Counted from the stretch's first letter, positions 21,903-34,724 are shown. The stretch: 64,000 nucleotides of DNA from Bettongia penicillata ogilbyi (GCA_023548195.1 JAJHZJ010000311.1:3991919-4055918); one strand, 5' to 3'. The notes: generated by a model not told the origin, from the sequence alone. Made by a program: numbers and translations.

Positions 21903-22400
21903 GCATAGGCTGTCACTGCCCTGTCTACATCATCTCTTCCCAGTTGATATCCTTTATGCTTCACTACTGCCCTGCCCTTTTTGGATACCATTCCCCACCC
22001 CCCAAATTTAGAATCTTCTAGGCTAATAACTCTTCTCTTCCTAGCTAACTTGGTGCCTCTCTACTTACAACCTCAGAAAAGGAAAACCAATCAGATGTGC
22101 CTAGGTGAACCCCACCTGTCCCCTATGAGTCATACAGCCTTCAATTTCCCTGAGTTGGTCTGATGCACGGGATGATCTAAGGACGCTCATCTAAGGACTG
22201 GTGAGATAGTAGGACAAGTCCTGAGTGCAGCTTATCACAAAACAAGACTGTCATGGATTGCCTTCTCCTGCAGGGGACTAAACCGTTATGACAGAGCTTT
22301 TCTACATCCTTCTGTTTTCTAATCTATTTTGTAATTGGAGAATTTAGCCTACCAAAAGCCCTGCCTTGATTTTCTCTCCATTAATTCAATTCCATTCCTT
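21903..22400. other. Unassigned
   Basis: Non-coding, no recognised family. Confidence 0.25.
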
Positions 22401-22404
22401 AATC

Positions 22405-22495
22405 AGTCAGTTAATAAGTATTTATTACCAGCCTTCTGTGTGGCAGAAACTGTGCTAAGGGGCTAGGGATACAGGGACAGAGACTGAAACAATCG
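22405..22495 (-). mobile_element. CR1/L2-type LINE 3' end
   Basis: Antisense tail: ttaataagtatttattacca, actgtgctaaggggctaggg followed by atacaggg. Confidence 0.7.
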
Positions 22496-22504
22496 CTACT
22501 CACA

Positions 22505-22660
22505 TATTATATACAATACATCTATGTATGTACATACATATATACATATACATACATATATGTATGTTATCATACTGATGGAGGTGAACCAGAGTGTCTT
22601 TGTTATATATGATTATGATGTACATATATACACACATGTGTATGTGTATTTCTCTTTCTA
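22505..22660. repeat. ATAC/TATG microsatellite
   Basis: Interrupted tatgtatgtacatacatata-type repeats in two blocks. Confidence 0.85.
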
Positions 22661-22669
22661 TCTCTTCCA

Positions 22670-24090
22670 GCTGGATTTTGTTGATAATATGAAGAAAAGC
22701 AAATGTTTAGTGCGGGCTTATTTTATATCCTGCAACTTTGCTGATATTGTTTCTGTTAGTTTTTTTAGTTGACTCTCTAGGGTTCTCTAAATAAATTATC
22801 ATATCAACCATAAAAAGTGATTATTTCTTCTGTGTCTATGGTTATTCCATCAAATTCTTTTTTTTATTTCTATATCTACTATTTCTAGTACCATATTAAA
22901 TAGTAACAGTGATAAATGGGCATCCTTGCTTCTACCCTGATTTTGTTGGAAAGGTTTCTAGTTTATCTTCATTACAGATAATGCTTACTCTTGATTTTAG
23001 ATAGATACTACTTAACAATTTAAGAAAAGCTCCATTCATTCCTATGCTTTCTGGTGTTGTTTTCTTTTTGAACAGAAATGGGTATGGTATTTGGCAAAAG
23101 TTTTCTCTGCACCTATTGAAATAATCATATGATTTTTGTTGTTTCTGTTATTACTATAGTCAATTATGCTGATAGTTTTCCTAACATTAAACCAACAATG
23201 CATTCCTAGTATAAATCCAGTCTGAATATAGTGTATGATCTTTGTGATATGTTACTGTATTTTCCTTGCTAATATATTATTTAAAAATTTTGCATCAATA
23301 TTCATTAAAGAAATTGGTGTACAATTTTCTTTCTTTACTTTGACTCTCCTTGGTTTAGATATCAAGACCATATTTGTGTTATATAAAGAATTTGGTAGGA
23401 TCCTTCTTTGTCTTCTTTTCAAGCAGTTTATGTAGTATGGGAATTAATTGTTCTTTAAATGTTTGCTAGAATTTGTTTGTAAAATCATCTTTTCCTGTTG
23501 TTGTTTTTTCCCTTTGGGAGTTCACTTATACTTTGTTCAATTTCTTTTATCTTTAAGTGTTTTATTTCCTCTTCTGTTAATCTGGAAAATTTAATATTTT
23601 CTAAATATTCATCCATTTTATTTAGATTGTCAGTTTTCACGGCATATAGTTAAGCAAAGAAACTCCTAATAATTGTTTTATGTCTTCTTTATTGACTGTG
23701 AATTCATCTTTTTCATTTCTGATACTGGTAATGTTTTTCTTTTTAAAAATCAAATTAGCTTATAACATCTATTTATTGTGTGTTTTTTAAACCAACTCCT
23801 AGTTTTATTTGTTAATTAAATGATTTTTAAAAATTTTCCATTTTATTAATTTCTCCTCTATTTTCAGAATTTCTATTTTGGTTTTTAATTGGAAGTTTTT
23901 TGGTTTGTTTTGGTTTTCTAGGGTATTTTTTTACTTGCATGTCCAATTCATTGATCTGCTCTTTCTTTTATTGATATAAACATTTGGAGATATATATTTT
24001 CCCCTAAATACTGTTTTGGTTGCATCCCACAAATTTGCATATGTTGCTCATCACATTCACAGTTAAAATTGCTGGATATTTCCTTCCATC
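22670..24090 (-). mobile_element. L1 LINE ORF2, second copy
   Basis: Antisense ORF2 again covering the RT region (tggtttagatatcaagacca at ~23350 repeats the phrase at ~19838), so it is independent of the 19.2-21.6 kb copy. It ends with gcatcccacaaatttgcata. Confidence 0.8.
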
Positions 24091-24099
24091 TTATTTTCT

Positions 24100-24105
24100 T
24101 ATTCT

Positions 24106-24136
<31 letters not shown>

Positions 24137-24890
24137 TTTTTTACCTATCCTCTCTTTGAGTCTGTTTTGTCCTTTGGTTCTAAGATATTTGAAGAGTTTT
24201 CTTTATGATTTCTTCAAATATGATTTCTACACTTTTTTTGTTGCTCATGGCTTTCAGGCTGTCTAATGATTCTAAAATTATCTCTCCCCAATTAGCCAGG
24301 TCAGTTGTTTTTCCTAAGAGATATTTCACATTCTCTTTTGCTTTTCCCATCATTTAATTTGTTTTATTATTCCTTGATATTTTATTGCATTATTGGCATC
24401 CATTTAGTCAATTTTAACTTTAAAGTAATTATTTCCTCAATGAGATTTTGAACCTATCTTACTAAGCTGTTTTTTTCATAACTTACTTGAATATCTCTCA
24501 TTCCCCCCTCCTTTTTCCCTTTGTCACTTATTTCTGGTTTTTAAAATCTTTTTTAACTCTTTTTAAAAAATCTCTTTAAACTTTTAGGAATTCTTTTTGG
24601 GTTCATGTCCAATCTGCATTTTTCTTTGAGACTTCTCTTATAGATATTTTCAATTCATTCTCTTCTTCTATTTGTGTCTTTAGCTTCCTGCAGTAGCTCT
24701 TTATGGTTGGGTTCTTTTTTGGTTTACTTCCTCTTTCTACTCTGCTTCTTTTTTTTGAGATTTTATGTTAGTTTGGGGGCTTTTCTCACTTCAGGGGTAG
24801 GAGGGGGATATCTGACCTGACTTTCTACTACTTTCATAGCTCAATCTGTGGGCCTGTAAGTTTTCGGTGCTTTTAAAGTATTATGATCTT
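24100..24890 (-). mobile_element. L1-family ORF1 region
   Basis: Antisense ORF1: gctcatggctttcaggctgt, ccaggtcagttgtttttcct, gagatatttcacattctctt, all shared with 43660-43800. The endonuclease part expected between ORF2 and ORF1 is missing, so this is a deletion junction or a separate element. A short CT repeat lies at 24108-24125. Confidence 0.7.
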
Positions 24891-24892
24891 GG

Positions 24893-25736
24893 CTAACATG
24901 ACAAAACGAGAAAATGATAAATGTTGGAGAAGATATGGGAGAGTTAGAACGTTACTTCATTGATGGTGGAGCTATGAGCTGATCCAACCATTCTGGAGAG
25001 CAACTTGGAACTATACCCAAAGGGCTACAAAAATTTGCATACCCTTTGACCCAGTAATATTGCTTCCAAGGCCGTATCCCACAGAGATCATAAAAATGGG
25101 GAAAGGATCCACATGTTCAAAAATATTTATAGCACCTCTTTTTGCAGTGGCCAAGTACTGGAAATCAAGGAAATTGCCCATCAATGGGGAATGGCTGAAC
25201 ATGATGTGATATATGAATGTAATGGAATACTATTGTGCTATAAGCAATGACGAACAGGTGGACTTCAGAAATGCCTGGAAAGTCTTATATGAACTGAGAT
25301 CTAAATGAAGTAAGCAGAACCAGGAGAACATTATACATAGTAACAGCCACAGTGTGCGAGGACTGTTTTTGCAGACTTAGCCCTTTGCAGCAATGCAAGG
25401 ACTTGAAACATTTCCAAAGAATTCATGATGCAAAATGTCATCCACATCCAGAGAAAGAACTGCGAAGTTGGAACACAGAGTGAAACAGACTATTTTCTCT
25501 TGTGTAACATTTGGTTTTGTTTTTCTCATGGTTTCTCCCATTCATTTTAATTCTTCTATGCAATATGAGTAATATGAAAATGTGTTTAATAAGAATGTAT
25601 GTGTAGAGCCCATGTAAGTTTGCTTGCCATCTTGGTGAGGAAGAAGGGGAAAAGGGGAAGAAAATTTAAAACTTAGGGAAGTGATTATTGAAAATTGAAA
25701 ACAAATTAATAAATTGGGGGACGGGGGCAGGAAATG
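24893..25736 (+). mobile_element. 5'-truncated L1 (ORF2 end plus 3' UTR)
   Basis: Plus-sense C-terminal ORF2 remnants (gcataccctttgacccagta, tatgaatgtaatggaatact) and a full 3' UTR ending in an A/T-rich tail. The flanks share aagt-tatgatc (about 24876-24892 and 25737-25754), a plausible target-site duplication. Inserted head-on against the antisense ORF1 piece. Confidence 0.8.
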
Positions 25737-25754
25737 AAGTGGTATGATCCAAGG

Positions 25755-26655
25755 AGAGGTCTGTTTACTGCCTTCCTGTTTTGAGATCTGCAAATTCTTG
25801 ACCCAAGTTTGAATATGCTGACTTGTATGTGGTTGAATTTAAAAGTTCATTGTAACTAAACTGTTAGTTCCCCGTTGCTCTTGGTCTTGCACCCTGGCTA
25901 TTGCATTGCAAGCTTATGCCTAAGCTAACGGTCACTCCTGTGTTCTTAGTCTGCACTAAGTTTCCAGTTTTGTACTCAGTACTCATCTAGGCTCCTTTGC
26001 TAAGTCAGATTTCATTGCTCTCCATCCTGGACCTGTGACACAGAACTGGGTAATGGGCAACAGAGCTGCCAGACTGTGTCCATTCCTGCTCCATGTGCCA
26101 TCCCAGGGGTCCTCAGGGCTCCCTTTCTGCTGCAGTGCTTCTTGCCCTGGTACTTTATCTTGGTCCCCTTTCTGTCCCAGGGCACTGGAATGCTGCCTAC
26201 TATCACACCTTGCTCCTGACCAGCAGCCACCTCATTATCTACAGACCTCCCTGTATATCCTCCTGAAATATCCTGGGCAGGAAAAAATGACTCACTGTGA
26301 CTTTTTCTTCACTCTCCTGTTGAGAATGCAGTCTGGCACATTTTCTATGTTGTTATAGAAGAGGTATGCTGGGAAAGCTAGTCAATGCTTCCTCTCCAAC
26401 ATCTGGACTCCAATGGCCCCTTCCCCTCTCAGTTTTCTTAATAAAATAGTAGATGAGGTCATCTGCTAAGAGGAGGAAAAAGAGGAGTGGTAGTGGTGGA
26501 GCTAATGAAAGAAGACTGTTGGAACAGCCACTGTCGGGAGTCAATCGGAGAACAAAAAGATTGCAGTACAGCCGTGGGGGCCTAACTGAAGTGAGGTATA
26601 CCAATGATTTATGGTGGATGAGATGGCATAATATGTGACTTCGTCCTGTTGTGTT
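25755..26655. other. Unassigned
   Basis: Non-coding, no recognised family. Confidence 0.25.
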
Positions 26656-26659
26656 TAGT

Positions 26660-27010
26660 GGTCAGGTCAGCAAACAAGTATCAAGCACCTGCCACGTGCC
26701 AGGGCCTGTGCCAACCACTGGCAATGTTAAGGAAAGTAAAAAGACAGGAGCTGCCAGTCAGCATGAAGATACCTGTGTACAAACTAGATGTAGATAGATA
26801 GGCATAGATATGTGTGTGTATGTGTATGTCCATACACATACATGGTAAGTTGGAAACCTTCAAGGGGAAGGCACCATCATTAAGGTGGACTGGGAAAGGT
26901 TTCTTGCAGAAGATAGAATTTTAGCTAACCTTAAAGGAAGGCAAGGAAGCCAGCAGGTAGAGGGACCAGGTCATAAAAGGCTTTAAAAACCAAGCAGAGG
27001 AATAGGAACA
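26660..27010 (-). mobile_element. CR1/L2-type LINE 3' portion
   Basis: Antisense: caagcacctgccacgtgcca, then ggtttcttgcagaagataga and ggtcataaaaggctttaaaa, in the order seen at 48600-49050. Confidence 0.7.
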
Positions 27011-27099
27011 GAGAAGGCCAATGGGGGGAGGGGATGGGAGCGGTAACCCAGGGTTGGTATTTGGCAAGGCATAAGCATCAATTCTATAGGAAGCAAGAG

Positions 27100-27322
27100 A
27101 TTTTTATTGTTGAGTCATTTCAGACTCTTCATGACCCCATTTGAGGTTTTCTTGGCAAAGACACTTGAGTGGTTTTCCATTTCCTTCTTCAGCTTATTTT
27201 ATAGATGAGGAACTGGGGCAAATAAGGTCAAGGGACTTGTCCAGTGTCACCCAGATTTGTATTTCCTGATTTCAGGCCCAGCACCATCCACTGAGCCATC
27301 GAGCTGCCCAAGCAAGAGATTA
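27100..27322 (-). mobile_element. Marsupial CORE/MIR-type SINE
   Basis: Antisense: ttgttgagtcatttcagact, gaggttttcttggcaaagac, catcgagctgccc at the right end. Confidence 0.9.
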
Positions 27323-29204
27323 GGAGTTTAAAAGTGTAGAGTTATACAGTTGAAGGGTGCTATAAATCTGTCACTGACTTCTTTGACCCTTGCTGCCTGA
27401 AGTCTGGGTATGCTGTATCATATCCCTCTGCTAGGATTCTTCAGTATCCTGAAGAAGGCTGGTAGAGAAGAGAGGAGAGAAAGGAGAATCTTACCACTGG
27501 CTGCAGGCCCCTCAAGAGGGGAGTCTCCTGCACCCCATCTCCATTTAACCTCTTCCAGTCAGATTAGCCTTTACAAAGGAATATTGACTTAACAAACACA
27601 CAAACATCTTAGCTCAGTTCCTATAGATCACTGTCCAAGCTCTAAGCCTACAGCCTCCCCCAAGCTTTGAGTCCCAGACATCGTGACTGCCCTGGGCTCC
27701 CCTGCCAGGCTGGCTGGCAGCAACATCCTTGCCTGCAATCCTAGCTTGGAGGCCTTCACCAGGGCTCCAGTGGCCCCAGGCACCTAAAAGTGAAAAGGAT
27801 GGAAATGGAACAGAAACAGACGCTGTCAGGCCTGTTTCTCAGAGACGGGGGTCAAAGGGGTAGGGAAATAATCCCTCCCTCCCCCAACCACGGTTCTAAT
27901 CATGGTGCCTTCGATGTGGATGAACTGTGATCTTCACCCTCTGGACACAATAGGAATGAGAAAGACTATCCTAGCCTGGCCATTTTTTTAACAAGATAGC
28001 CCAGGGGTATAAGCAGGGGTACTTTTTTCTTTTTAAACACAGTCCTTGTTCCAAATTCAGAACAGTTCTCTGGGATCTCTGGGGAGGCATAGGCAGTGTC
28101 CATGTTCCCCCAGTGTCATACAGTAAGGTCTTAAAATAGCCAGTGTGGCGTGATCATATACAATCACCACTTGTACAAATGAAAATCCCAATTATCTGTA
28201 AATACAAAGTTTTCCAAATCCACCAAAGGAAAGAAAAACAAAGTTTGCCGAATATTTCTGCTTGCTTAGCCTTAGCCCTACAGGGCACATCTCAACCCAT
28301 AAGCAAAAGAAACATTAAAGATGGGCAAAGATAACTGGCTCACTATCTCAGATGGAAACCTGGTCCACACTGAGATTTCCAAACTACATGGGAGTTTTTC
28401 CCATAGGGATATGGGGTATAGGGTCAACTCAGGGTCACGACTTTCTCATCTGAGAAAATTGTATTGGGTGGAAACTCTTCCAGTGATTCCCTCAGGGTAT
28501 AAGGCAATCTAACTGAGGTATGGACAAAAAGCGTCTTTTTCTGGACAGAGTACACCACAATTCTCTAAGGGTCCCCTCTGTACCATAGGCAGTCCCCATA
28601 AAGATCCAGACAACTTCTTCAGGATCCTTATTCCAAAAGGTACCCAAAATTCCCTGCTAGGAAAACCAGATGGAATTGCAAATGCACTCATTAGGACAAG
28701 AGAATTTAGAGAAGGTTTAGTTAAAGAAACAGAAAAGGATGTCAGATACTTGTGGACTTTAGGCACAGACATCTCACTCTAGGAAACCGTAGTGTATGTT
28801 GCTTCACAAAAGGAAAGCAGCCTAGGTAGGGTCATGCAAAAAGAACAATATGAACATTTCATCTAGGCAGCTGAAATCTAAGGGATTCCAGATTTCTGAC
28901 ATCAAACTGAGTATAAGTACTCGGTGATATTGAATATATCAATATAGTTATACTTATCAGAATTCAATAGTACAAAATAACAATATTGAAATAGTCAAGC
29001 AATCAACAAATCAGAAGTTTATAAAAGTGCACCAATGAAATTGATTTGTAAGGGAACATATATTGGGCAGGGGTGGGGAGGATCAATTATACATTTATAG
29101 CCTAAAAAAAGTTCAAAAAAATTTTTTAGCATTAGGATATCTAAAATGAAAAAAATCCCAGAGAGAGTCTCTTTCCAGGGATCCCCTCAAAAGCAAAGGG
29201 CCAC
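27323..29204. other. Unassigned block
   Basis: About 1.9 kb without a coding frame or a recognised family. Part of it (27560-27720) resembles 29490-29560 plus 29790-29900, in the same orientation, and may be a diverged duplicate or an unrecognised repeat. An AT-rich imperfect inverted repeat sits at 28911-28957. Confidence 0.3.
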
Positions 29205-29295
29205 AGCACTAGATCCTTGACACTTACTAGCTGTGTAACCCTGGGCAAGTCACTTAACCTTGATTGCCTTGCAAAAAAAAAAAAAAAGCAAAGGG
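29205..29295 (+). mobile_element. Marsupial SINE 3' half with poly(A)
   Basis: cttactagctgtgtaaccct, gggcaagtcacttaaccttg and then a 15-base A run. Confidence 0.85.
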
Positions 29296-29557
29296 CCCAT
29301 AGAAGGCCCTACTTGTAACACCGACCACCCTGGCCCCCAGCACCAGAAGGTCAAGTATGTTACCTTTCACTCCTCTCCGAGGGTTTTCTAGTACTCTTAA
29401 AGGGGTTTTGGCTATGTGTTTTGGGTATTCCCTTAAGTGTAATGGGTGTCCCCTTCATCTCAGTACAGTACTAACTACTCAGATGAGTTTTTCCAAAAGA
29501 ATATTTCAAAAGGTATAGTAACAAATATACAAGCATCTTATTTCACTTCCTATAAAC

Positions 29558-29790
29558 TGTTTTCTGATTCTCTATGACCACATTTGGGGTTTTCTTGGCA
29601 AAGGTTCTGGAGTGGTTTGCCATTTTCTCCTCCAGCTCATTTTATAGGTGAAGAAACTAAGGCAAGCAGGGTTAAGTGACTTGCCCAGAGTCACACTAGT
29701 GACTAGTAAGTCTAGTGACTAAGTAAGGCTAGTAAGTGTCTCAGGCCAAATTTGAATTCATGTCCTCCTGATTCCACCCACCACACTGCC
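29558..29790 (-). mobile_element. Marsupial CORE/MIR-type SINE
   Basis: Antisense: tttggggttttcttggcaaa, aactaaggcaagcagggtta, ttcatgtcctcctgattcca. An internal ctagtgacta direct repeat has expanded the centre (29695-29730). Confidence 0.9.
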
Positions 29791-30528
29791 TGACCTTCTC
29801 AATGCCTATACAGCATAGTCCTAAATTCCAAGTCCAAAACCTTCCTCAGGCTCGAGTCTCAAGTACAGGATTTCCCTGCCTGACTGGATACAGCAGAAAA
29901 AAGAGAAACTATTTCAGTCAGGCCAGCTTTAAAGATGCAGCCTGTTCGGGTCAAAAGAGGATATGCCCAGCCATAGTAAGGGAATTCAGGAAAGCTGGTT
30001 AAGTCAATGTTAGGAGAACTGGGCATGGATAGGCAAGTCCCTTTACATATTGAAAATCAAGACTATGAGTGGAAGAAAATAAGACCAGAAAAGGGCACTG
30101 AACCAGGAGAGTAAGAAAGGGGAGACTTACTGGAAAGTATGTTGATAGGAAAGAGGCAGAGATGATGGAGGAGTAGGTTTAAAGCATCACATGTTATATC
30201 ACCCAGCTCCCATATTGCCTCCCTCCCCACCTCCACTCCAACATAAGCTCGAGGACAAGAATTATTCTCTGTTTTGCTTTCATATCCTTATCACTTATCA
30301 CAGTGGTGCTTAACAATAACTTGTTATATGGTACTTTTATTTTTTTAGATCAAGAACATAACATACTATAGTGCCTATTTAATTTTAATCAGTCTACTCT
30401 CTCTGCATGGTTACACCGCATGTTCCCCAGTTACCATTCATCAAACGCAGATAAAGCTTACTTTATTTTGTAAAGACGCACTCCTTATAATTCCCTTCTC
30501 CCTCCCGCCCATACCAAAGGGGGACGGG
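29791..30528. other. Unassigned
   Basis: Non-coding, no recognised family. The first ~100 bases resemble 27610-27720. Confidence 0.25.
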
Positions 30529-30529
30529 C

Positions 30530-30705
30530 TGTTGCCAGCTGTTTTGACCCATCTTGCCACTGGACTTTGATGACTCTAGAGGAGAGAGTGAGGCTGATGA
30601 CTTTGCCCAGCTCTACCTCACTTGAATCCAGTTTGCTTGAAGTCAAGATGTCAGCCTCCTGATGTCATCGGTCCTCTTTGAGAGTGAAGGACAGATAACA
30701 ATCTA
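30530..30705 (+). mobile_element. RTE-derived SINE
   Basis: tgacccatcttgccactgga, gaggctgatgactttgccca, catcggtcctctttgagagt and a final aacaatc. Opposite orientation to 5290-5470. Confidence 0.75.
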
Positions 30706-31011
30706 AGGAAAACCTCAGGATTCCTCTTTATTATGTCGTGTTTCATTGGTGTCTTTTGTCTTTATGAGATAGTCATTATCAGGGGGAAGAAGAAAGCTCT
30801 CCCTCTGTCCAGATTGTACTCTTCATTGTGATAAAGTTAAACAGAAGCGCCGAGGCAATGACCAAATCTGCCAAGTTGTGCACCATTCCGCCCTAGCAAT
30901 CCCCCACCTCTTGCCATGAGGAGGAAGGTGTATTTCGTTTTCTGTTCTGTGGAACTTTCGCTGGTTTTTAAAATAACTCATCAGGCTTCCTCTCAGGGAC
31001 TTTTCATTGCA

Positions 31012-31175
31012 TTGTTATGTTGTTCAGTCGTGTCTGACTCTGTAACTCTATTTGGAGTTGTTTTGGCAAGGACGCTGGAGTGGTTTGCCACGAGGAAACT
31101 GCCCAGGGTCACAAAGCTACTCAGAGCTGAGGCTAGATTTTACTTTCTCCACTGCGTCGCCTAGCTGTGCCTTTC
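31012..31175 (-). mobile_element. Marsupial CORE/MIR-type SINE, internally deleted
   Basis: Antisense: gttgttcagtcgtgtctgac, gctggagtggtttgccacga, then a jump to ctgcccagggtcacaaagct and cgcctagctgtgcc. Confidence 0.85.
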
Positions 31176-31184
31176 ATTGTTATA

Positions 31185-31920
31185 GCCATTACACATATAC
31201 GGATCTTTTGGCTGTGCTTATTTTGCTGAATCGGTTCATACAAATCTTCCCATGTTTCTCTAAATTTGTCATAAATTATGTTCATTATTTCTTAACAAAA
31301 AATATTTCATTATATTCATAATCCATGTTTTTTTCAACCTTTTCCCAATTGATGAGTGCCCATTTTGTTTTCAGTTCTTTGCTCTTAGGAACATTTTGGT
31401 ATATATATCGGACCTTTGAATTTCTTGGGGAATATTTCTAACAGTGGAATCACAGATTAAAAGGGGTGTGCTGGTAAATGTTTAGCTCTCCAAAAACACA
31501 GGGTGCACTTGAAGTTTAATCTGCATTAGTGACATTTTCTCCACCACTTAAGTCTCGAGAATCAACAGAACAATAAATTAAGCCGGGATCTGGAGCATTT
31601 ACTGATTTCTGAGGTGTAAATGCTCACGCTGAAAATTTAGTAAGCTGGTAAAAGCTCGCTTCAGTGCCCTTGACGGTTTAGTCAGTTTTCTTGAAAAATA
31701 TTATATTGATATCCAGAATGGTTGAACCAATTGAGCTGTCTTCCTAGGGACTCTCCAGTATTAACTGTTCCTATAGTTTTATAGTCTTTGCCAATTTGTA
31801 AGTTGTAAAATGAAAACTTAAAATTGCTTTAATTTGTGTTCCTTTTCACTACTAGTAATTTGGAGTGCCTTTTCAAATGTTATTTGCATTCCCATTTGCA
31901 TTGATTGCAAACTATAATGC
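31185..31920 (-). mobile_element. Degenerate L1 3' part
   Basis: Antisense remnants in the order of the L1 C-terminus: ttcccaattgatgagtgccc, ccagaatggttgaaccaatt, cctttaattt-like stretches. A short inverted-repeat element interrupts it at about 31497-31675. Confidence 0.55.
31497..31675. mobile_element. Possible hAT-like MITE
   Basis: Begins cagggtgcacttgaag and ends cttcagtgcccttg, which are inverted relatives of each other. About 180 bases, lying within L1-derived sequence. Target duplication not clear. Confidence 0.4.
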
Positions 31921-32690
31921 TTCTTTCAAAAACTTTTCATGATTTTTTTTTAGTATCATTTATTCAGGGCTTCTTATCCTCATCCTCCTTTTCTCCTTTC
32001 ACCCCACTCCCACTCCCATCCCTGCCCAATCCAATCTTTCTTGAAGGGCTTCAAGAATTCAAACTTTCTTCTTGGATCCTTCCCAGTTTCTTCCACTTTT
32101 TCAACGTCCTTAATATCTTGTTGATTAAGTTCAGTGTGTTCTTTGTTGTTAATGTCTACCATGTTGTAAGACCTCTGAATATTAGATATCTGTGACTGTT
32201 ATGGGAACCAGGTGGCCCCTACAACCCAGACACTGCCTGTGCAGAGACGGCTGTCTCATCCCCACAGCAGCTACAGATACCAAATATTTAGAAGTCTTAC
32301 AACGTGGAAATGTGAATAAAACCTAGTATTTTTGGAGGGGAAACCATATAATTTAACCACTTACCTCTGATATCTATCTATATGTATGTATATATATAAT
32401 ATATATATGCATACACATATATGTGTTTGTATTTTTAATTTTGTTTATCCTTTCTCTTGTGGATCAGATAAGAATGTGGCCCAGAAATCACCCTCTCCCC
32501 ACTAACTTCCTTGTTTGATTAGCCTTCAGTCCTGGAACATAATTGCAATAAACATTATTTCGTTTCTCCCTTATTCTGCTTCTCTTCAGTCTTCCAGATG
32601 ACCTACTTCTGACTGTTCCCTTTTAAAGAAATTCTTCCATCAAATTCCTAGATTTTATTTTTTTTCCAGGACTCTTGTTGTAAATGTAAC
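31921..32690. other. Unassigned, with AT microsatellite at 32370-32425
   Basis: Non-coding. A tatatgtatgtatatata-type repeat is embedded. Confidence 0.3.
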
Positions 32691-33460
32691 TTAAAAGCTA
32701 CAGTAGAGATTGCCTGCACACAACAGGTTAGCATCAAGGTGGAAACATTCTATGACAGACTCGAAAAGATCCTCCAAACCAAGTCAACATACAACACAGT
32801 CACCAATACTTGGTAATTTCAGCTAGGCAGCTAGGCCCAGGAGAGAAGGTAAAAAATATATATTGGTAAACTTAGTTCAAGATTAAGAAATGAAAGGCCT
32901 GTAGACTCCATTAGCCACATGCATGCTTATAATGAATGTTGTCTTCAAGAAGAGGAAAGAAATAGCAGATGGTATAATACCAAGAAAAAAAAAGTAATCA
33001 GAAGTCTATGTTTACCCCTATGCCTCTATTTTCTTAACTTTATAAATTTTATTGTGCTGATGAGCTGTACCTGCATTGAGAGAATCTTTCATGAAAACAT
33101 GGGAAAAGAATAGGCCTCCATAAATGACTTTGTATAGTGGATCACAAGTACACAGTCATGCAATTGACTGAAAGGTATAGGGAGCACAAAATCCCACTGT
33201 CTTTGTTGTCTGTTGACTGGCTACAAAAGCATCTGTCTCAGAAGAGCAAAGCACAGTGGCCTTTGAGAACCCCTCTCCAACAAGATGTCTACAGTGTGTA
33301 ATCAGGAGGACCTGGCACTTCTCTCCAAAGCTCTCACCAACTCTGCCTTCCCTCAGGAGTGGAGTCTGCATGTAGAATCACTCTTCACCAATGAGGAGAG
33401 CCTCATGCAAAGTGATTGAGGGCTAGTCTGCACATACCTAACACGAATGTTAAGCTCATT
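32690..33460 (+). mobile_element. Possible RTE-like LINE relic
   Basis: Fragmentary plus-strand translation recalls RTE proteins (FYDRLEKILQTKSTYN-like near 32750; a VMQLTERYREHKIP stretch near 33155). Heavily mutated. Family assignment is tentative. Confidence 0.35.
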
Positions 33461-33980
33461 CATCTCTACAGATGAAACCACGTCCTACCAAGACTAAGAC
33501 TGAGATCAGTGAGGATCAGGTGGGTGTCATGGGGTGTCCAGCAGACAGGCATCAGGAGGAAGGTTGGGCAGGGATGAGGCCAGAGCTGTGAGGCCAGCAG
33601 TGACAGAGAGTGGAGCTAGAGGGTGAGTGTATGCTCCAACAGAAGAGTTCTGTGGCAGCTCTGAGTTCTGCTGGCCAGATTGTCAGAGGGATGAATGTGG
33701 GATCTCTAGAGAATTGAGAAATTAGGAACTGAGGAGCTGGCCAATAAAGAGAGTCCTTCTAGCCACTCATCTTCTATCTGGAGCAAGAGCAGGGATTTCC
33801 ATCAAGAGACAAGGGGCTGAGCTTCACTGAAACTGCCTCATAAAACTTTATGTCCAAGACTGAGAAATATTAAGGTAGAAGGACTTAGGAATTTAACTTT
33901 TTAGGAACCTGCAGTGAAACCTCTCCCATCTTCCTCATCTCATATCATTTTGATCCCTTCCTCACTCTCTCTTCCTTCAC
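33461..33980. other. Unassigned
   Basis: Non-coding, no recognised family. Confidence 0.25.
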
Positions 33981-33984
33981 CTTG

Positions 33985-34724
33985 TTTCATATGAAGAGAT
34001 AGCCTTTCTTCTTGCCAAAGTGAATCCCTCTAAATGCACAAGTGATCCCATCCCATCCCACCTCTTCCAACAGATTGTTCCCTCTATCCAATCTTTTCTC
34101 ACCAGTCTTCAATCTTTCTCTGTCTGCCAGCTACTTCCCTACTGCCTACAAACAGGTCCATGTTCCTCCATCTTCAAAAACTCTTTATTTAATCCATCCC
34201 ATCATCCTATATCCTTTTTGTGGTTAAACTTCTTGAGAAGCCACCTGTAATCGATGCCTCTGCTTCATTTTTTCTGACTCCCTTCTTAATTCCACAGTCT
34301 GGATTCAAACCCCTTCACACGACTGAAACTGCTCTCTCCAGAGCTACCAATGATCTCTTCAGTACTAAATCTAACAATCTTTTCTTTATCCTTGTCTTTG
34401 ACCTCTCTGCTGACTTTGACACTGTCAGTCATACTTTTCTCCTTGATATTTTCTTCTCTCTAGTTTTTCACAACACTCTTCTCTCCTAGTTCTCCTCCGG
34501 GTATACCGGCCTGACTACTCCTTCTCAGTCTCCTTTGCTGGATCTTCATCTGCACTGTGGCTGTTTACGAATGTATGTTCTTGGCCTTACCCGTAGTGAT
34601 CTCATCAGTTTACATGGATTCAATTATCATCTGTATGCAGATGATTTTCAGATCTATATGTCAAGCCCTAATCTCTCTCCTAATTTCAGTCTTGTATCTT
34701 CAGCTGCCTATTAGAAATCGCAAA
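33985..34724 (+). mobile_element. CR1/L2-clade LINE reverse transcriptase
   Basis: Plus-strand frames carry the RT signature in order: NPSKCTSDPIPSHLFQQIVP, SGFKPLHTTETALSRATNDL, FILVFDLSADFDTVSH and NYHLYADDFQIY with the YADD catalytic box. Frameshifts and a stop make it inactive. An L1 insert splits it; the element resumes at 35341. Confidence 0.8.
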
